Of a stretch of 62,982 nucleotides of DNA, positions 1 to 6,889 are shown one piece after another; within the stretch, counting starts at the first letter, position 1; the number at the start of each line of letters is the position of its first letter. The stretch comes from 02-FULL-45-11b sp041663485. Lineage in GTDB: Bacteria; Patescibacteriota; Patescibacteriia; Buchananbacterales; UBA6539. A model generated the notes under the pieces. It did no database searches. It saw only the letters and a list, made by a program, of their open reading frames with translations, and was not told the origin of the DNA. The translations under genes and the position numbers were made by a program. The DNA is taken from positions 1 to 62,982 of the forward strand of contig JBAYMO010000002.1 of NCBI GenBank assembly GCA_041663485.1. Reading direction: 5' to 3'.

Positions 1-757
1 AACTGAGTTGGCCAAAGCGGTAGCCGAGGTTTATTTTGGGGCAGAAAAAAATATGATACGCCTAGACATGTCCGAATATCAAGACAAGTCAAGTCTCAGC
101 CGTTTAATTGGCGCGCCGCCAGGATTTGCCGATAGTCAAGCCGGCGGGTTTTTAACCGAAGCAGTGAGAAAAAATCCATTTTCTCTGATTCTTCTGGATG
201 AAATCGAAAAAGCCCATCCCGACATTTTAAATATTTTTCTGCAAATATTCGATGATGGCCGATTGACTGATTCGACCGGTCGTACGATCGATTTTACCAA
301 TACCATTATTATTGCCACCTCCAATGCCGGTTCAATTATGATTCAAGAGTTAGTGCAGAATAATGTCGCTTTAGAAGAAGTGAAACAGCAATTGATTGAT
401 AAAGAACTGAATAATTATTTCCGACCGGAATTTCTAAATCGTTTTGATGGCATAATCGTTTTTAAACCTTTAACCATCGTCGAAGTAAAACAAATTGCCA
501 TATTATTGTTAAATAAAATAAAAAGTAATATGGCCCAAAAGGGGATTGATTTAATTTGGACCGATGTGGGTTTGGCGTATATCGCCCAAGCCGGATTTGA
601 TCCAAAATTTGGCGCCCGACCCCTTAAAAGAGTGATTCAAGAGATCATCCAGGATCAACTGGCTAATCTTTTAATTAGCAACAAAATCTCACGCCGAGAC
701 CAACTGGTAATTGACGATTTCGGTAAAATAATAATTAATAAAGCCGAACAAATTTAA
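1..757 (+). CDS. Clp/HSP100 AAA+ ATPase, C-terminal part (cut by window edge)
   Basis: The frame is open to the first base of the window, so this is the 3' part of a larger gene; the visible 250 residues are the second AAA+ module of a ClpB/ClpC-type unfoldase. Visible motifs are the end of a Walker A helix (TELAKA), Walker B LILLDEIEKAHPD, sensor-1 IIATSN, the arginine-finger region FLNRFD and the small-domain motif GARPLKR. Such hexamers thread proteins for refolding or degradation. ClpB and ClpC cannot be told apart without the N-terminal half and middle domain. It differs clearly from the complete clpB at 31345, so the genome has two HSP100 genes. The next gene starts 4 bases after its stop. 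Confidence 0.85.
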   Translation, partial: TELAKAVAEVYFGAEKNMIRLDMSEYQDKSSLSRLIGAPPGFADSQAGGFLTEAVRKNPFSLILLDEIEKAHPDILNIFLQIFDDGRLTDSTGRTIDFTNTIIIATSNAGSIMIQELVQNNVALEEVKQQLIDKELNNYFRPEFLNRFDGIIVFKPLTIVEVKQIAILLLNKIKSNMAQKGIDLIWTDVGLAYIAQAGFDPKFGARPLKRVIQEIIQDQLANLLISNKISRRDQLVIDDFGKIIINKAEQI

Positions 758-761
758 GCAA

Positions 762-1805
762 ATGATGTATTTTTTTTCCTTAATCATATCGTTTCTTTTG
801 GCAGCACTGTTTACCCCTCTGGTGAAAAAGCTTGCCCTAAAACTAAATATTACCGACCAACCCGGCCCCAGGAAAATCCACCATCAACCCGTGGCTTTAC
901 TGGGGGGCTTGGCTATTTATTTAGCTTTTACCAGCTGCTTACTAATTTTTTTAGCGCTTGGCTATATTATTGATGTCAAAATCAGCGGCCTGCAAGTTTT
1001 AGGCATAGTTACCGCTGTTAGCATTTTAATTATTGGCGGCATATTAGATGATATCTATAACCTCAAGCCGGCCCAGCAAATAATTTTTCCTCTACTGGCC
1101 GTATCAATTACTGTTTTATTTGGCGTTAAAATCCAGTTTGTTACCAATCCGTTCGGCGGTTATTTAAATTTTCCATTATATACCGGCGTGATTTTTGCTT
1201 TCTTCTGGCTCCTGGGCATGATTTATACCACTAAATTTCTCGACGGCCTTGATGGATTGGTTTCCGGGGTAACTTCTATCGGCTCAATTATTATTTTTAT
1301 TGTCAGCCTGAGTTGGGATGTTGCCAATTCCGGCACATCATATCTGGCTTTAATCTTAGCCGGCTCTTGCCTAGGTTTTTTAATATTTAACTGGCATCCA
1401 GCAAAAATATTTTTAGGCGAAGGTGGCAGCGTTTTTTGCGGTTACATGCTTGGAGTTTTATCAATTATTTCCGGATCAAAAATTGCCACCGCTTTGCTGA
1501 TTATGGGCATCCCAATTTTAGATGTCGCCTGGGTAATCATCCGAAGATTAATACAGGGTAAATCACCGATCGGAGCTGATCGCAAACATTTACATTTTCG
1601 TTTATTAGATATTGGCCTAAGCCACCGGCAAGCTGTACTATTTTTGTATTCAGCCACGGCCGCCTTTGGTTTAACTTCGCTATTCTTGCATAGCCGGGGA
1701 AAATTGATCGCCTTATTTCTTCTTTTGCTATTCATGGTGGTGCTGGCAGCTGGACTGTTTTATATTTATCAGAAAAAACAAACTCATGGACATAAAAAAA
1801 TTTAG
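762..1805 (+). CDS. tagO: TagO/WecA-type undecaprenyl-phosphate sugar-1-phosphate transferase
   Basis: A 347-residue polytopic membrane enzyme of the MraY/WecA/TagO family. It transfers a HexNAc-1-phosphate from a UDP-sugar onto undecaprenyl phosphate and so starts cell-surface polymer synthesis at the inner face of the membrane. Visible motifs: KIHHQPVALLGGLA near residue 38, the metal-binding DD at 96-97, KFLDGLDGL around 158-166, LGEGGSVFCG near 218 and the basic loop HLHFRLLDIGLSHRQ near 277, which is of TagO/WecA type rather than MraY type. About ten hydrophobic helices. It overlaps the next gene by 20 bases, implying co-translation. It probably feeds the polysaccharide genes at 51-59 kb; the exact sugar is unknown. 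Confidence 0.9.
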   Translation: MMYFFSLIISFLLAALFTPLVKKLALKLNITDQPGPRKIHHQPVALLGGLAIYLAFTSCLLIFLALGYIIDVKISGLQVLGIVTAVSILIIGGILDDIYNLKPAQQIIFPLLAVSITVLFGVKIQFVTNPFGGYLNFPLYTGVIFAFFWLLGMIYTTKFLDGLDGLVSGVTSIGSIIIFIVSLSWDVANSGTSYLALILAGSCLGFLIFNWHPAKIFLGEGGSVFCGYMLGVLSIISGSKIATALLIMGIPILDVAWVIIRRLIQGKSPIGADRKHLHFRLLDIGLSHRQAVLFLYSATAAFGLTSLFLHSRGKLIALFLLLLFMVVLAAGLFYIYQKKQTHGHKKI

Positions 1806-3276
1806 CTTCGGCCGACTAGAAATTATTATATTTATCGCCGGAGCCGTAGTGATGATTTTAGAACTAATTGGTTCAAGAATTTTGGCGCCATATTTGGGGA
1901 CGTCAATTTTTGTTTGGGCTTCCATTATCGGCGTAATTTTAGGCGCCATGACTCTAGGCTATTATTTTGGCGGCAAATTTTCTGAGCATAATCCAACTAT
2001 TAACTTTTTAGCTAAAATTTTATTTTTAAGTGGTACGGCCATTCTAATTGTTGGCCTGATTAAAGAGCCAATTCTCATGTTGTCAGTTTCTCTGGGCATT
2101 AAAACTGGTTCGGTAGTAGCCACTCTAATTTTATTCGCCTTACCCACATTTCTTTTGGGCATGGTTTCTCCCTATGCTATTAGATTAAAAATCATAAACG
2201 TGGAAACCTCAGGGGAGGTGGCCGGAAATTTATACGCCTTGTCAACAGTTGGCAGCATCTTTGGCACATTCTTGGCGGGCTTTTACTTGATTCCAACCTT
2301 TGGCAGTTCACAAATCATTTTTGGTTTAGGTTGTGTTTTAATTTTGACTTCAATTTTTGGTCATCATTATCGCCGGCTAAAAGTTCTTTTACTTTTTATC
2401 ATTATCTTACTTTTTTTTACTATCGATAATACCACAAATGGCAAATATTTATATCAAGGTGATAGTGAGTATAACCACATTAAAGTTGCTGATTTTAAAG
2501 ACTCCGGTCGGCCGATTAGAGTACTTTTTCTTTCCACCTACGCTCATTCAATAGTTTACCGGGACAGTAACGATGTTTATTCGGAATACATGAAATTATA
2601 TCATCTTGATACGTTATTCAATCCCCAAATTAAAAACGCTTTGACCTTGGGCGGCGGGGCATACATCGGTCCAGTGGATTTTATCAAGCGCCACCCTCAA
2701 AGCAAAATTACCGTGGTTGAGATTGATCCGAAAGTAACCGAAGTGGCCAGGATTTTTTTTGGCCTGACTGACAGTGATAACCTTAAAATTATTCACGAAG
2801 ACGGGCGAATCTTTTTAAATAATAATCAAGAAAAATTTGATGTCGTCTATGGTGATGCCTACGCGTCATTTTATTCCATTCCGTTTCAATTGACGACCAA
2901 TGAAGCGATAAAAAAAGTAGCTAGCTCATTATCTGATGACGGTTTTTTTGTTCTAAATCTTATTTCGGGCTTAACTGGAGAAAAATCAAAATTTTTCCAG
3001 GCAGAGCTTAAAACCCTGAAAGAGAATTTTGCCCAAGTTTTAGTTTTTCAGGCCAATCAATCAAAAGATATAAATTACCAAGATCCGCAGAATATCGTAC
3101 TTTTTGCTTTTAAAAAACCGGTGGATTTGGCTAAATTAGCCAATCAGGCCGACTTAGAACAGAAAGGATTATTAAAAAAATATTTAAGCATGGATTTTTT
3201 GGCTGATAATAATATTAAAATTTTAACCGATGAGTTGGCACCAGTAGATAATTACATCTCGAAATTAATAGAATAA
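1786..3276 (+). CDS. Membrane protein with C-terminal spermidine-synthase-like domain
   Basis: 496 residues in two parts. Residues about 10-215 hold seven or eight hydrophobic helices with the ELIGSRILAPYLGTS pattern seen in fused MFS/spermidine synthase proteins. The C-terminal half is a Rossmann methyltransferase-like fold with LTLGGGAYIGPVDF, VVEIDPKVTEVA, and VVYGDAYASFYSIPFQL, where the aminopropyltransferase active-site region would be. Whether it makes polyamines is uncertain: many CPR homologues are annotated by similarity only and no decarboxylase gene is in view. The start at 1786 overlaps the preceding transferase; the two form an operon. Confidence 0.8.
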   Translation: MDIKKFSFGRLEIIIFIAGAVVMILELIGSRILAPYLGTSIFVWASIIGVILGAMTLGYYFGGKFSEHNPTINFLAKILFLSGTAILIVGLIKEPILMLSVSLGIKTGSVVATLILFALPTFLLGMVSPYAIRLKIINVETSGEVAGNLYALSTVGSIFGTFLAGFYLIPTFGSSQIIFGLGCVLILTSIFGHHYRRLKVLLLFIIILLFFTIDNTTNGKYLYQGDSEYNHIKVADFKDSGRPIRVLFLSTYAHSIVYRDSNDVYSEYMKLYHLDTLFNPQIKNALTLGGGAYIGPVDFIKRHPQSKITVVEIDPKVTEVARIFFGLTDSDNLKIIHEDGRIFLNNNQEKFDVVYGDAYASFYSIPFQLTTNEAIKKVASSLSDDGFFVLNLISGLTGEKSKFFQAELKTLKENFAQVLVFQANQSKDINYQDPQNIVLFAFKKPVDLAKLANQADLEQKGLLKKYLSMDFLADNNIKILTDELAPVDNYISKLIE

Positions 3277-3347
3277 ACTAGTTATTTTTTCAGGCCAAGC
3301 TGGATTGTACCAAATAAGCAGATTAACTGATTTTTTTAGCTACGCCC

Positions 3348-3376
3348 TTGACTTTTTTGAATTTTATCGCTATTAT
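3348..3376 (+). promoter_or_regulatory. Sigma-70-type promoter of rplU
   Basis: TTGACT at 3348-3353 and TATTAT at 3371-3376 with a 17-base spacer. The predicted start (about 3383) lies in a perfect hairpin, TAGTTAT/ATAACTA with loop TACTC (3381-3399), just before the rplU ATG at 3407. The hairpin may be a short L21-type leader or stabilise the 5' end. Confidence 0.7.
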
Positions 3377-3406
3377 ATATTAGTTATTACTCATAACTAT
3401 TTTTTT

Positions 3407-3712
3407 ATGTCTTTGGCCGTAATAAAAACTGGCGGGAAACAATATTTAGTTAAACCTGGCAGTAAACTAAAAATCGAAAAACTCGAACTAAACGCTGGTG
3501 ATAAGGTGTCTTTTGACACCCTGCTTACAGCCGACGAAGAGGGAGCCAAGATTGAAATTGGCAAACCCACGCTATCGGTTAAGACTGAGGCTAAGGTTTT
3601 GGCGCAAGGCAAAGCCAAAAAGGTATTAGTGGTTAAATATAAAGCCAAAATTCGTTATAAAAAACGAGTAGGTCATCGTCAACCATTCACTCAGGTGGAA
3701 ATTTCTAAATAA
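3407..3712 (+). CDS. rplU: 50S ribosomal protein L21
   Basis: 101 residues from the ATG at 3407, the normal L21 length; the open frame extends upstream to 3305, but that would add 34 unrelated residues upstream of the promoter's start site. Family features: AVIKTGGKQYLVKPG at the start, GAKIEIGKP in the middle and the basic end YKAKIRYKKRVGHRQPFTQVEI. L21 binds domain I of 23S rRNA. In most bacteria rpmA (L27) follows in the same operon; here a terminator follows at once and no L27 gene is in the window. It has its own promoter 30 bases upstream. Confidence 0.95.
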   Translation: MSLAVIKTGGKQYLVKPGSKLKIEKLELNAGDKVSFDTLLTADEEGAKIEIGKPTLSVKTEAKVLAQGKAKKVLVVKYKAKIRYKKRVGHRQPFTQVEISK

Positions 3713-3718
3713 ACATAT

Positions 3719-3752
3719 AAAAAACAGTCCCGCCAAACGTGACTGTTTTTTA
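3719..3752 (+). terminator. Intrinsic terminator after rplU
   Basis: A-rich arm plus AACAGTC, loop of about a dozen bases, then GACTGTTTTTT. The A and T tracts make it usable in both directions, which fits its place between rplU and the convergent recR. Confidence 0.75.
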
Positions 3753-3762
3753 TATAATTAAT

Positions 3763-4365
3763 TTATAATTCACGACGGCCGCGAATCGCGTTAGTCAAAG
3801 TAACCTCGTCGGCATATTCCAAGTCACTGCCAATCGGCAAGCCTTGAGCCAAGCGGGTAATTTTAATATCTGGAAATTGTTTTAGTAATTTGGTCAAATA
3901 TAAAATTGTGGTTTCGCCAGCCATGTCGGTATTGAGCGCCAAGATGATTTCTCTAACTCCGTCTTTTCTGATTCTCTCAACTAATTCTTTAATCTTTAAA
4001 GTTTCCGGCGTTACCCCCTCGAGTGGATCAATGACGCCGCCCAAAATATGATAAGCTCCGAGATACTCATTGGTTTTTTCCAAAGCAAAAAGATCTTGGG
4101 GCTTTTCAATAACGCAAATCAATTTTTGATTGCGTCTTTTATCTGAACAAATCAAGCAAGGATTTGATTCGGAAAAATTGTAACATTTTTGACAAAGAGT
4201 AATTTTATCTTTTATCTGCTCCAGAGCCAGACCAAACCGAGCTAAATCACTCTTAGGCTGCTTAAGTAAATAAAAAACCAGGCGCTCAGCCGTCTTGGGA
4301 CCAATCCCAGGCAAAGCGGCAAATTGATCTATTAAATTCTTGATTGAGGGTGGATATGGAGGCAT
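3763..4365 (-). CDS. recR: Recombination mediator protein RecR
   Basis: 200 residues, the full length of the family. Order of parts: helix-hairpin-helix (LPGIGPKTAERLVFYLL, 18-34), a four-cysteine zinc site at C58, C61, C70 and C73, then the Toprim domain (VIEKPQDLFALEKTNEYLGAYHILGG). RecR clamps DNA with RecO/RecF and helps RecA load on gaps. The start lies three bases after the dnaB stop, so the two replication/repair genes are one transcript. Confidence 0.95.
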   Translation of the reverse strand: MPPYPPSIKNLIDQFAALPGIGPKTAERLVFYLLKQPKSDLARFGLALEQIKDKITLCQKCYNFSESNPCLICSDKRRNQKLICVIEKPQDLFALEKTNEYLGAYHILGGVIDPLEGVTPETLKIKELVERIRKDGVREIILALNTDMAGETTILYLTKLLKQFPDIKITRLAQGLPIGSDLEYADEVTLTNAIRGRREL

Positions 4366-4368
4366 GGC

Positions 4369-5751
4369 TTAAAAGGGGATACTATCATTATTATCAGAAG
4401 CCTTAGAATCAAGATTTTTAAAAGTAACATTTTTTTCATCAAAAAATAATTTAATCTTCCCGGTCGGACCATTACGATGTTTGGCGATATGAATTTCAGC
4501 CACATGGGCTTTTTCCGCCGGCAGATCTTGATGATACATTGACTCACGATAAATGAATAAAACCACGTCCGCGTCCTGCTCAATAGAACCAGATTCGCGC
4601 AAATCAGCCAAGCGGGGAATATGAGTATCCCGTGATTCAACGGAACGGGAAAGCTGCGATAAAGCTAAAACCGGCACATTCAATTCACGGGCAATAGCTT
4701 TAAGGTTACGAGAAATTTCGGAAACTTCCTGAACACGATTCTCTTTACTCCGGCCTTCCATTAACTGCAAATAATCAATCACAATCAAACCCAGGCCGTG
4801 TTCGGACTGCAAGCGCCGTGCCTTAGTTCTGATTTCCATAATATTGGCATTAGCCGAATCATCAATAAAAATTTTAGCTTCGGACAGCATGCCCATGGCG
4901 TGGTTGATGCGGGAAAAATCGTCATCATCGCCCTGATCGGACAACCGGCCGGTTCTCATTTTCCACAAGTCCACCCCAGCCTCCGAGCACAATAAACGAT
5001 CAACTAACTGTTCCTTGGACATTTCCAAAGAAAATATGCCCACCGTCTCTTTGCCTTTTATAGCAACATTTCTGGCAATATCCAAAGCTAAGGTAGTTTT
5101 ACCAGCCGAGGGTCTAGCGGCCAGAATGATCAAATCTGACTTTTGTAACCCCGCCAAAGTGTTATCCAAATCGGAATAATAAGTCGGCACGCCGCGTAAT
5201 TTTCCCGCGCCACGATGAAGTTCGTCAATTCTGTCAAAAGCCTCGGTCAGAACGTCATTAATAGAAATAAACGTACGTTTTAAAAATTTCTGCGAGACCC
5301 CAAATAATTTTTGTTCCGCCTGATCAAGTAAGGTTTCAATATCTTCAGTTTGAACGAAACCCAATTCAGTAATTTCCGAGGAAGCCTTAAGCAATCTTCT
5401 TAAAGTTGATTTGCTTTGAACCACTTTGGCATAATGAACCACGTGGCTGGAAGTTGGCACCATGTTGGCCAAACTAGATAGATAGGCTCGCCCGCCAACT
5501 ATTTCCATTTTGCCCTGCTCTTCCAATTTAGCGCTTAAAGAAATCAAGTCTATTGGCTCACGTTTTTCGTAAAGACTTCTCATGGCTTCAAAAATGAATC
5601 GATGAGAATCCTTATAAAAATCTTCCGGCGAAATAACGTCGGCTATCTTGATGATTGAATCTTTGTCGATCAATAAAGCTCCCAGAAGCGATTGTTCCAT
5701 TTCCACATTTTGTGGCGGAATTTTTTCAAAATTGTCGGATTGATGTTCCAT
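4369..5751 (-). CDS. dnaB: Replicative DNA helicase DnaB
   Basis: 460 residues from the ATG at 5751; a TTG at 5793 would add 14 residues absent from the family, and the ATG has AAGGGG about 13 bases upstream. N-terminal helicase domain (PQNVEMEQSLLGALLIDKDSI) binds primase; the RecA-like domain has Walker A ARPSAGKTT, Walker B LIVIDYLQLM and the DREGSIEQDADVV region written here as LRESGSIEQDADVVLFIYR. Unwinds DNA at the fork as a hexamer. First gene of a minus-strand pair with recR. No intein is visible. Confidence 0.96.
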   Translation of the reverse strand: MEHQSDNFEKIPPQNVEMEQSLLGALLIDKDSIIKIADVISPEDFYKDSHRFIFEAMRSLYEKREPIDLISLSAKLEEQGKMEIVGGRAYLSSLANMVPTSSHVVHYAKVVQSKSTLRRLLKASSEITELGFVQTEDIETLLDQAEQKLFGVSQKFLKRTFISINDVLTEAFDRIDELHRGAGKLRGVPTYYSDLDNTLAGLQKSDLIILAARPSAGKTTLALDIARNVAIKGKETVGIFSLEMSKEQLVDRLLCSEAGVDLWKMRTGRLSDQGDDDDFSRINHAMGMLSEAKIFIDDSANANIMEIRTKARRLQSEHGLGLIVIDYLQLMEGRSKENRVQEVSEISRNLKAIARELNVPVLALSQLSRSVESRDTHIPRLADLRESGSIEQDADVVLFIYRESMYHQDLPAEKAHVAEIHIAKHRNGPTGKIKLFFDEKNVTFKNLDSKASDNNDSIPF

Positions 5752-5834
5752 AAATTTGCTTTTTCTGCCCCTTAATCTTACACTATTTATCAAGCATTGA
5801 TCAAGCTCGGATTTTAAACAGATTATCCACCTAT

Positions 5835-5863
5835 TTTACATATGCCGACAAAGGCGCTAGACT
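5835..5863 (+). promoter_or_regulatory. Promoter of the 75-residue membrane-protein cistron
   Basis: TTTACA (5835-5840), 17-base spacer, TAGACT (5858-5863). Predicted start about 5870, leaving a short leader with GGAGGG seven bases before the ATG at 5884. It faces away from dnaB. Confidence 0.6.
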
Positions 5864-5883
5864 AAAAATAGGAGGGCAAACCA

Positions 5884-6111
5884 ATGGCAACGACTGAATT
5901 AATTGCGGCTTTGATTGGGATTTTTGCGTTTTTTGGATTGGTTGCATACATCCAGCATCAAGTACGCATTGGCCGACTGCACAAAGCGCTTAACTCAAAA
6001 AATGTGCACGATTTATTTGAAATCGCTTGCGGCCAGACCAAATCGCCTAAATTAGCAGCCATTGTCGCGGAAAGGATCCTTAGACAAAAATTATCACGGC
6101 CAGACTGTTAA
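5884..6111 (+). CDS. Small single-helix membrane protein, unknown function
   Basis: 75 residues with one N-terminal membrane helix (about 5-24, LIAALIGIFAFFGLVAYI) followed by a basic, soluble helical tail (QVRIGRLHKALNSKNVHDLF and a Lys/Arg-rich end). Not a family I recognise. It is a stand-alone unit: its own promoter, a strong GGAGGG ribosome site, and an intrinsic terminator at 6136-6170. It belongs to the group of small self-contained cistrons listed in the findings. The strong expression signals make it very likely to be a real gene. Confidence 0.75.
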   Translation: MATTELIAALIGIFAFFGLVAYIQHQVRIGRLHKALNSKNVHDLFEIACGQTKSPKLAAIVAERILRQKLSRPDC

Positions 6112-6135
6112 ATTGCGATGGATGATAATTTTAAT

Positions 6136-6172
6136 CCGAGCAAAAGTTCGCAGACTTCTTGCTTGGTTTTTA
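6136..6172 (+). terminator. Intrinsic terminator after the 75-residue gene
   Basis: CCGAGCAA pairs with TTGCTTGG, and inside it AAGT pairs with ACTT around the loop TCGCAG; a T-run follows (6167-6171). Confidence 0.8.
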
Positions 6173-6181
6173 TTTTAAGGC

Positions 6182-6210
6182 TTGCAAAAAATAATATTCT
6201 CTGTTATTAT
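6182..6210 (+). promoter_or_regulatory. Promoter of the tRNA-Lys locus
   Basis: TTGCAA (6182-6187), 17-base spacer, TATTAT (6205-6210). It stands about 20 bases before the first, broken tRNA-Lys copy, not before the intact one, so the intact tRNA would be cut out of a longer precursor unless it has a weak promoter of its own. Confidence 0.55.
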
Positions 6211-6244
6211 AGATTTTGTTATATAAATCGTGGGGCGTTAGCTC

Positions 6245-6282
6245 CCACCCACATCGCCTACGGCGAAGTGAGGTGGGCAGGC
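6245..6282 (+). repeat. Palindromic insert type 1 in tRNA-Lys copy 1
   Basis: A 38-base insert in the D arm. Outer arms CCCACC/GGTGGG and an inner palindrome TCGCC/GGCGA. The same unit with a few base changes lies at 6736-6773, also joined to AGCTGGTAGA. Confidence 0.7.
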
Positions 6283-6292
6283 AGCTGGTAGA

Positions 6293-6308
6293 TCCGCCGG
6301 CTGGCGGA
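6293..6308 (+). repeat. 16-base palindrome TCCGCCGGCTGGCGGA (type 2), copy 1
   Basis: Stem TCCGCC/GGCGGA with loop GGCT, followed by CTTTTAA. Other copies at 6438-6453 (one base different) and 6784-6799. All three are followed by CTTTTAA, which is also the anticodon loop of tRNA-Lys. Confidence 0.8.
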
Positions 6309-6355
6309 CTTTTAAGCTGATGGTCACGATGTTCAAAAAAAATTAATATAACCGT

Positions 6356-6431
6356 GGGGCGTTAGCTCAGCTGGTAGAGCAGCAGCCTTTTAAGCTGATG
6401 GTCGTGGGTTCGATCCCCGCACGCCCCACCA
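6356..6431 (+). tRNA. tRNA-Lys (anticodon TTT)
   Basis: 76 bases with encoded CCA. Acceptor GGGGCGT/ACGCCCC, D arm GCTCAGCTGGTAGAGC, anticodon loop CTTTTAA with anticodon TTT, T arm GTGGG-TTCGATC-CCCGC. The top pair of the anticodon stem is a G-A mismatch. It lies between a broken copy upstream and another downstream. Confidence 0.95.
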
Positions 6432-6437
6432 ATTTTA

Positions 6438-6453
6438 TCCGCCGACTGGCGGA
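6438..6453 (+). repeat. Type 2 palindrome, copy 2
   Basis: TCCGCCGACTGGCGGA followed by CTTTTAA, seven bases after the CCA end of the intact tRNA-Lys and just before the GIY-YIG gene. Here it is not inside a tRNA, which shows that CTTTTAA belongs to the repeat itself. Confidence 0.75.
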
Positions 6454-6474
6454 CTTTTAATTATAGATAAAAAT

Positions 6475-6726
6475 ATGTCTTGTTTTGTTTATGCGATTAA
6501 ATCAGAAAGTACAGGCAAAATTTATATTGGATTTACGGATAATTTAGAATTAAGATTAAAAAGACATAATAATTTGCTACCTCACAAAAAATCGTCGTAT
6601 ACATTTAGAAATAAAGGGCCATGGAAATTAATTTATCAGGAAAAATGCGAAGATAAAAAGACAGCATTGTTGCGAGAAAAACAATTAAAAAGTGCGGGAG
6701 GACGTGAGTTTATTAAAAATTTATGA
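6475..6726 (+). CDS. Small GIY-YIG nuclease-family protein
   Basis: 83 residues, a stand-alone GIY-YIG domain of the YhbQ/UPF0213 kind. Visible: FVYAIKS (the GIY strand), KIYIGFTDNLELRLKRHN (YIG strand plus the catalytic Arg on the helix), the conserved PWKLIYQE strand and the end LLREKQLKSAGGREFIKNL. The family's catalytic residues are a Tyr, Arg and Glu in this fold; Y6, R28 and E60-E69 are candidates. These proteins nick DNA in homing enzymes and repair, but the roles of small stand-alone members are mostly unknown. It sits between the intact tRNA-Lys and a broken copy. No Shine-Dalgarno is visible. Confidence 0.85.
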   Translation: MSCFVYAIKSESTGKIYIGFTDNLELRLKRHNNLLPHKKSSYTFRNKGPWKLIYQEKCEDKKTALLREKQLKSAGGREFIKNL

Positions 6727-6735
6727 TAGTCACTT

Positions 6736-6773
6736 CCACCCACATCGCCTGCGGCGAAGTGTAGCGGGCAGGC
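6736..6773 (+). repeat. Palindromic insert type 1, copy 2
   Basis: Near-identical to 6245-6282: the CCACCCACATCGCCT stretch, then GCGGCGAAGT, ending in GGGCAGGC. It is again joined to AGCTGGTAGA of tRNA-Lys. Confidence 0.65.
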
Positions 6774-6844
6774 AGCTGGTAGATCCGCCGGCTGGCGGAC
6801 TTTTAAGCTGATGGTCGTGGGTTCGATCCCCGCACGCCCCACCA
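6774..6844 (+). pseudogene. Broken tRNA-Lys copy 2 (3' part with palindrome)
   Basis: AGCTGGTAGA (6774-6783), the type 2 palindrome (6784-6799), then the exact 3' part of tRNA-Lys from CTTTTAAGCTG through the T arm, acceptor strand and CCA (6800-6844). The 5' acceptor strand is missing. Together with copy 1 it looks like the two ends of a duplicated tRNA. Confidence 0.8.
6784..6799 (+). repeat. Type 2 palindrome, copy 3
   Basis: Identical to the copy at 6293-6308, in the same position relative to tRNA-Lys sequence. Confidence 0.75.
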
Positions 6845-6849
6845 AGAGT

Positions 6850-6875
6850 CCGTCTGTAATTTCAGGCGGTTTTTT
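6850..6875 (+). terminator. Terminator closing the tRNA-Lys locus
   Basis: CCGTCTG pairs with CAGGCGG (one G-T pair), loop TAATTT, followed by six T. Confidence 0.75.
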
Positions 6876-6883
6876 GATATAAT
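6876..6883 (+). promoter_or_regulatory. -10 box of a leaderless gene
   Basis: TTTTGATATAAT: extended -10 (TG-A-TATAAT), with TATAAT at 6878-6883 and the ATG at 6890, six bases later. The predicted transcription start is the A of the ATG. Confidence 0.6.
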
Positions 6884-6889
6884 GAAACC

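Larger units (their letters stand above)
6232..6325 (+). pseudogene. Broken tRNA-Lys copy 1 (5' part, two palindromic inserts)
   Basis: Blocks identical to the intact tRNA-Lys at 6356 appear in order: GGGGCGTTAGCTC (6232-6244), AGCTGGTAGA (6283-6292) and CTTTTAAGCTGATGG plus TC (6309-6325). Between them sit a 38-base insert with a CCACC/GGTGG hairpin (6245-6282) and a 16-base palindrome (6293-6308) that replaces the 5' strand of the anticodon stem. After 6325 the T arm and acceptor end are missing. It cannot fold into a tRNA. Confidence 0.8.

Noticed and set aside
5752..5793. TTG start extending DnaB by 14 residues
   Set aside because: The extension is not part of the DnaB family and the ATG at 5751 has a better ribosome site.
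6232..6325. tRNA with an intron (copy 1)
   Set aside because: The palindrome replaces one strand of the anticodon stem instead of being added, and the T arm and acceptor end are missing, so splicing could not restore a tRNA.
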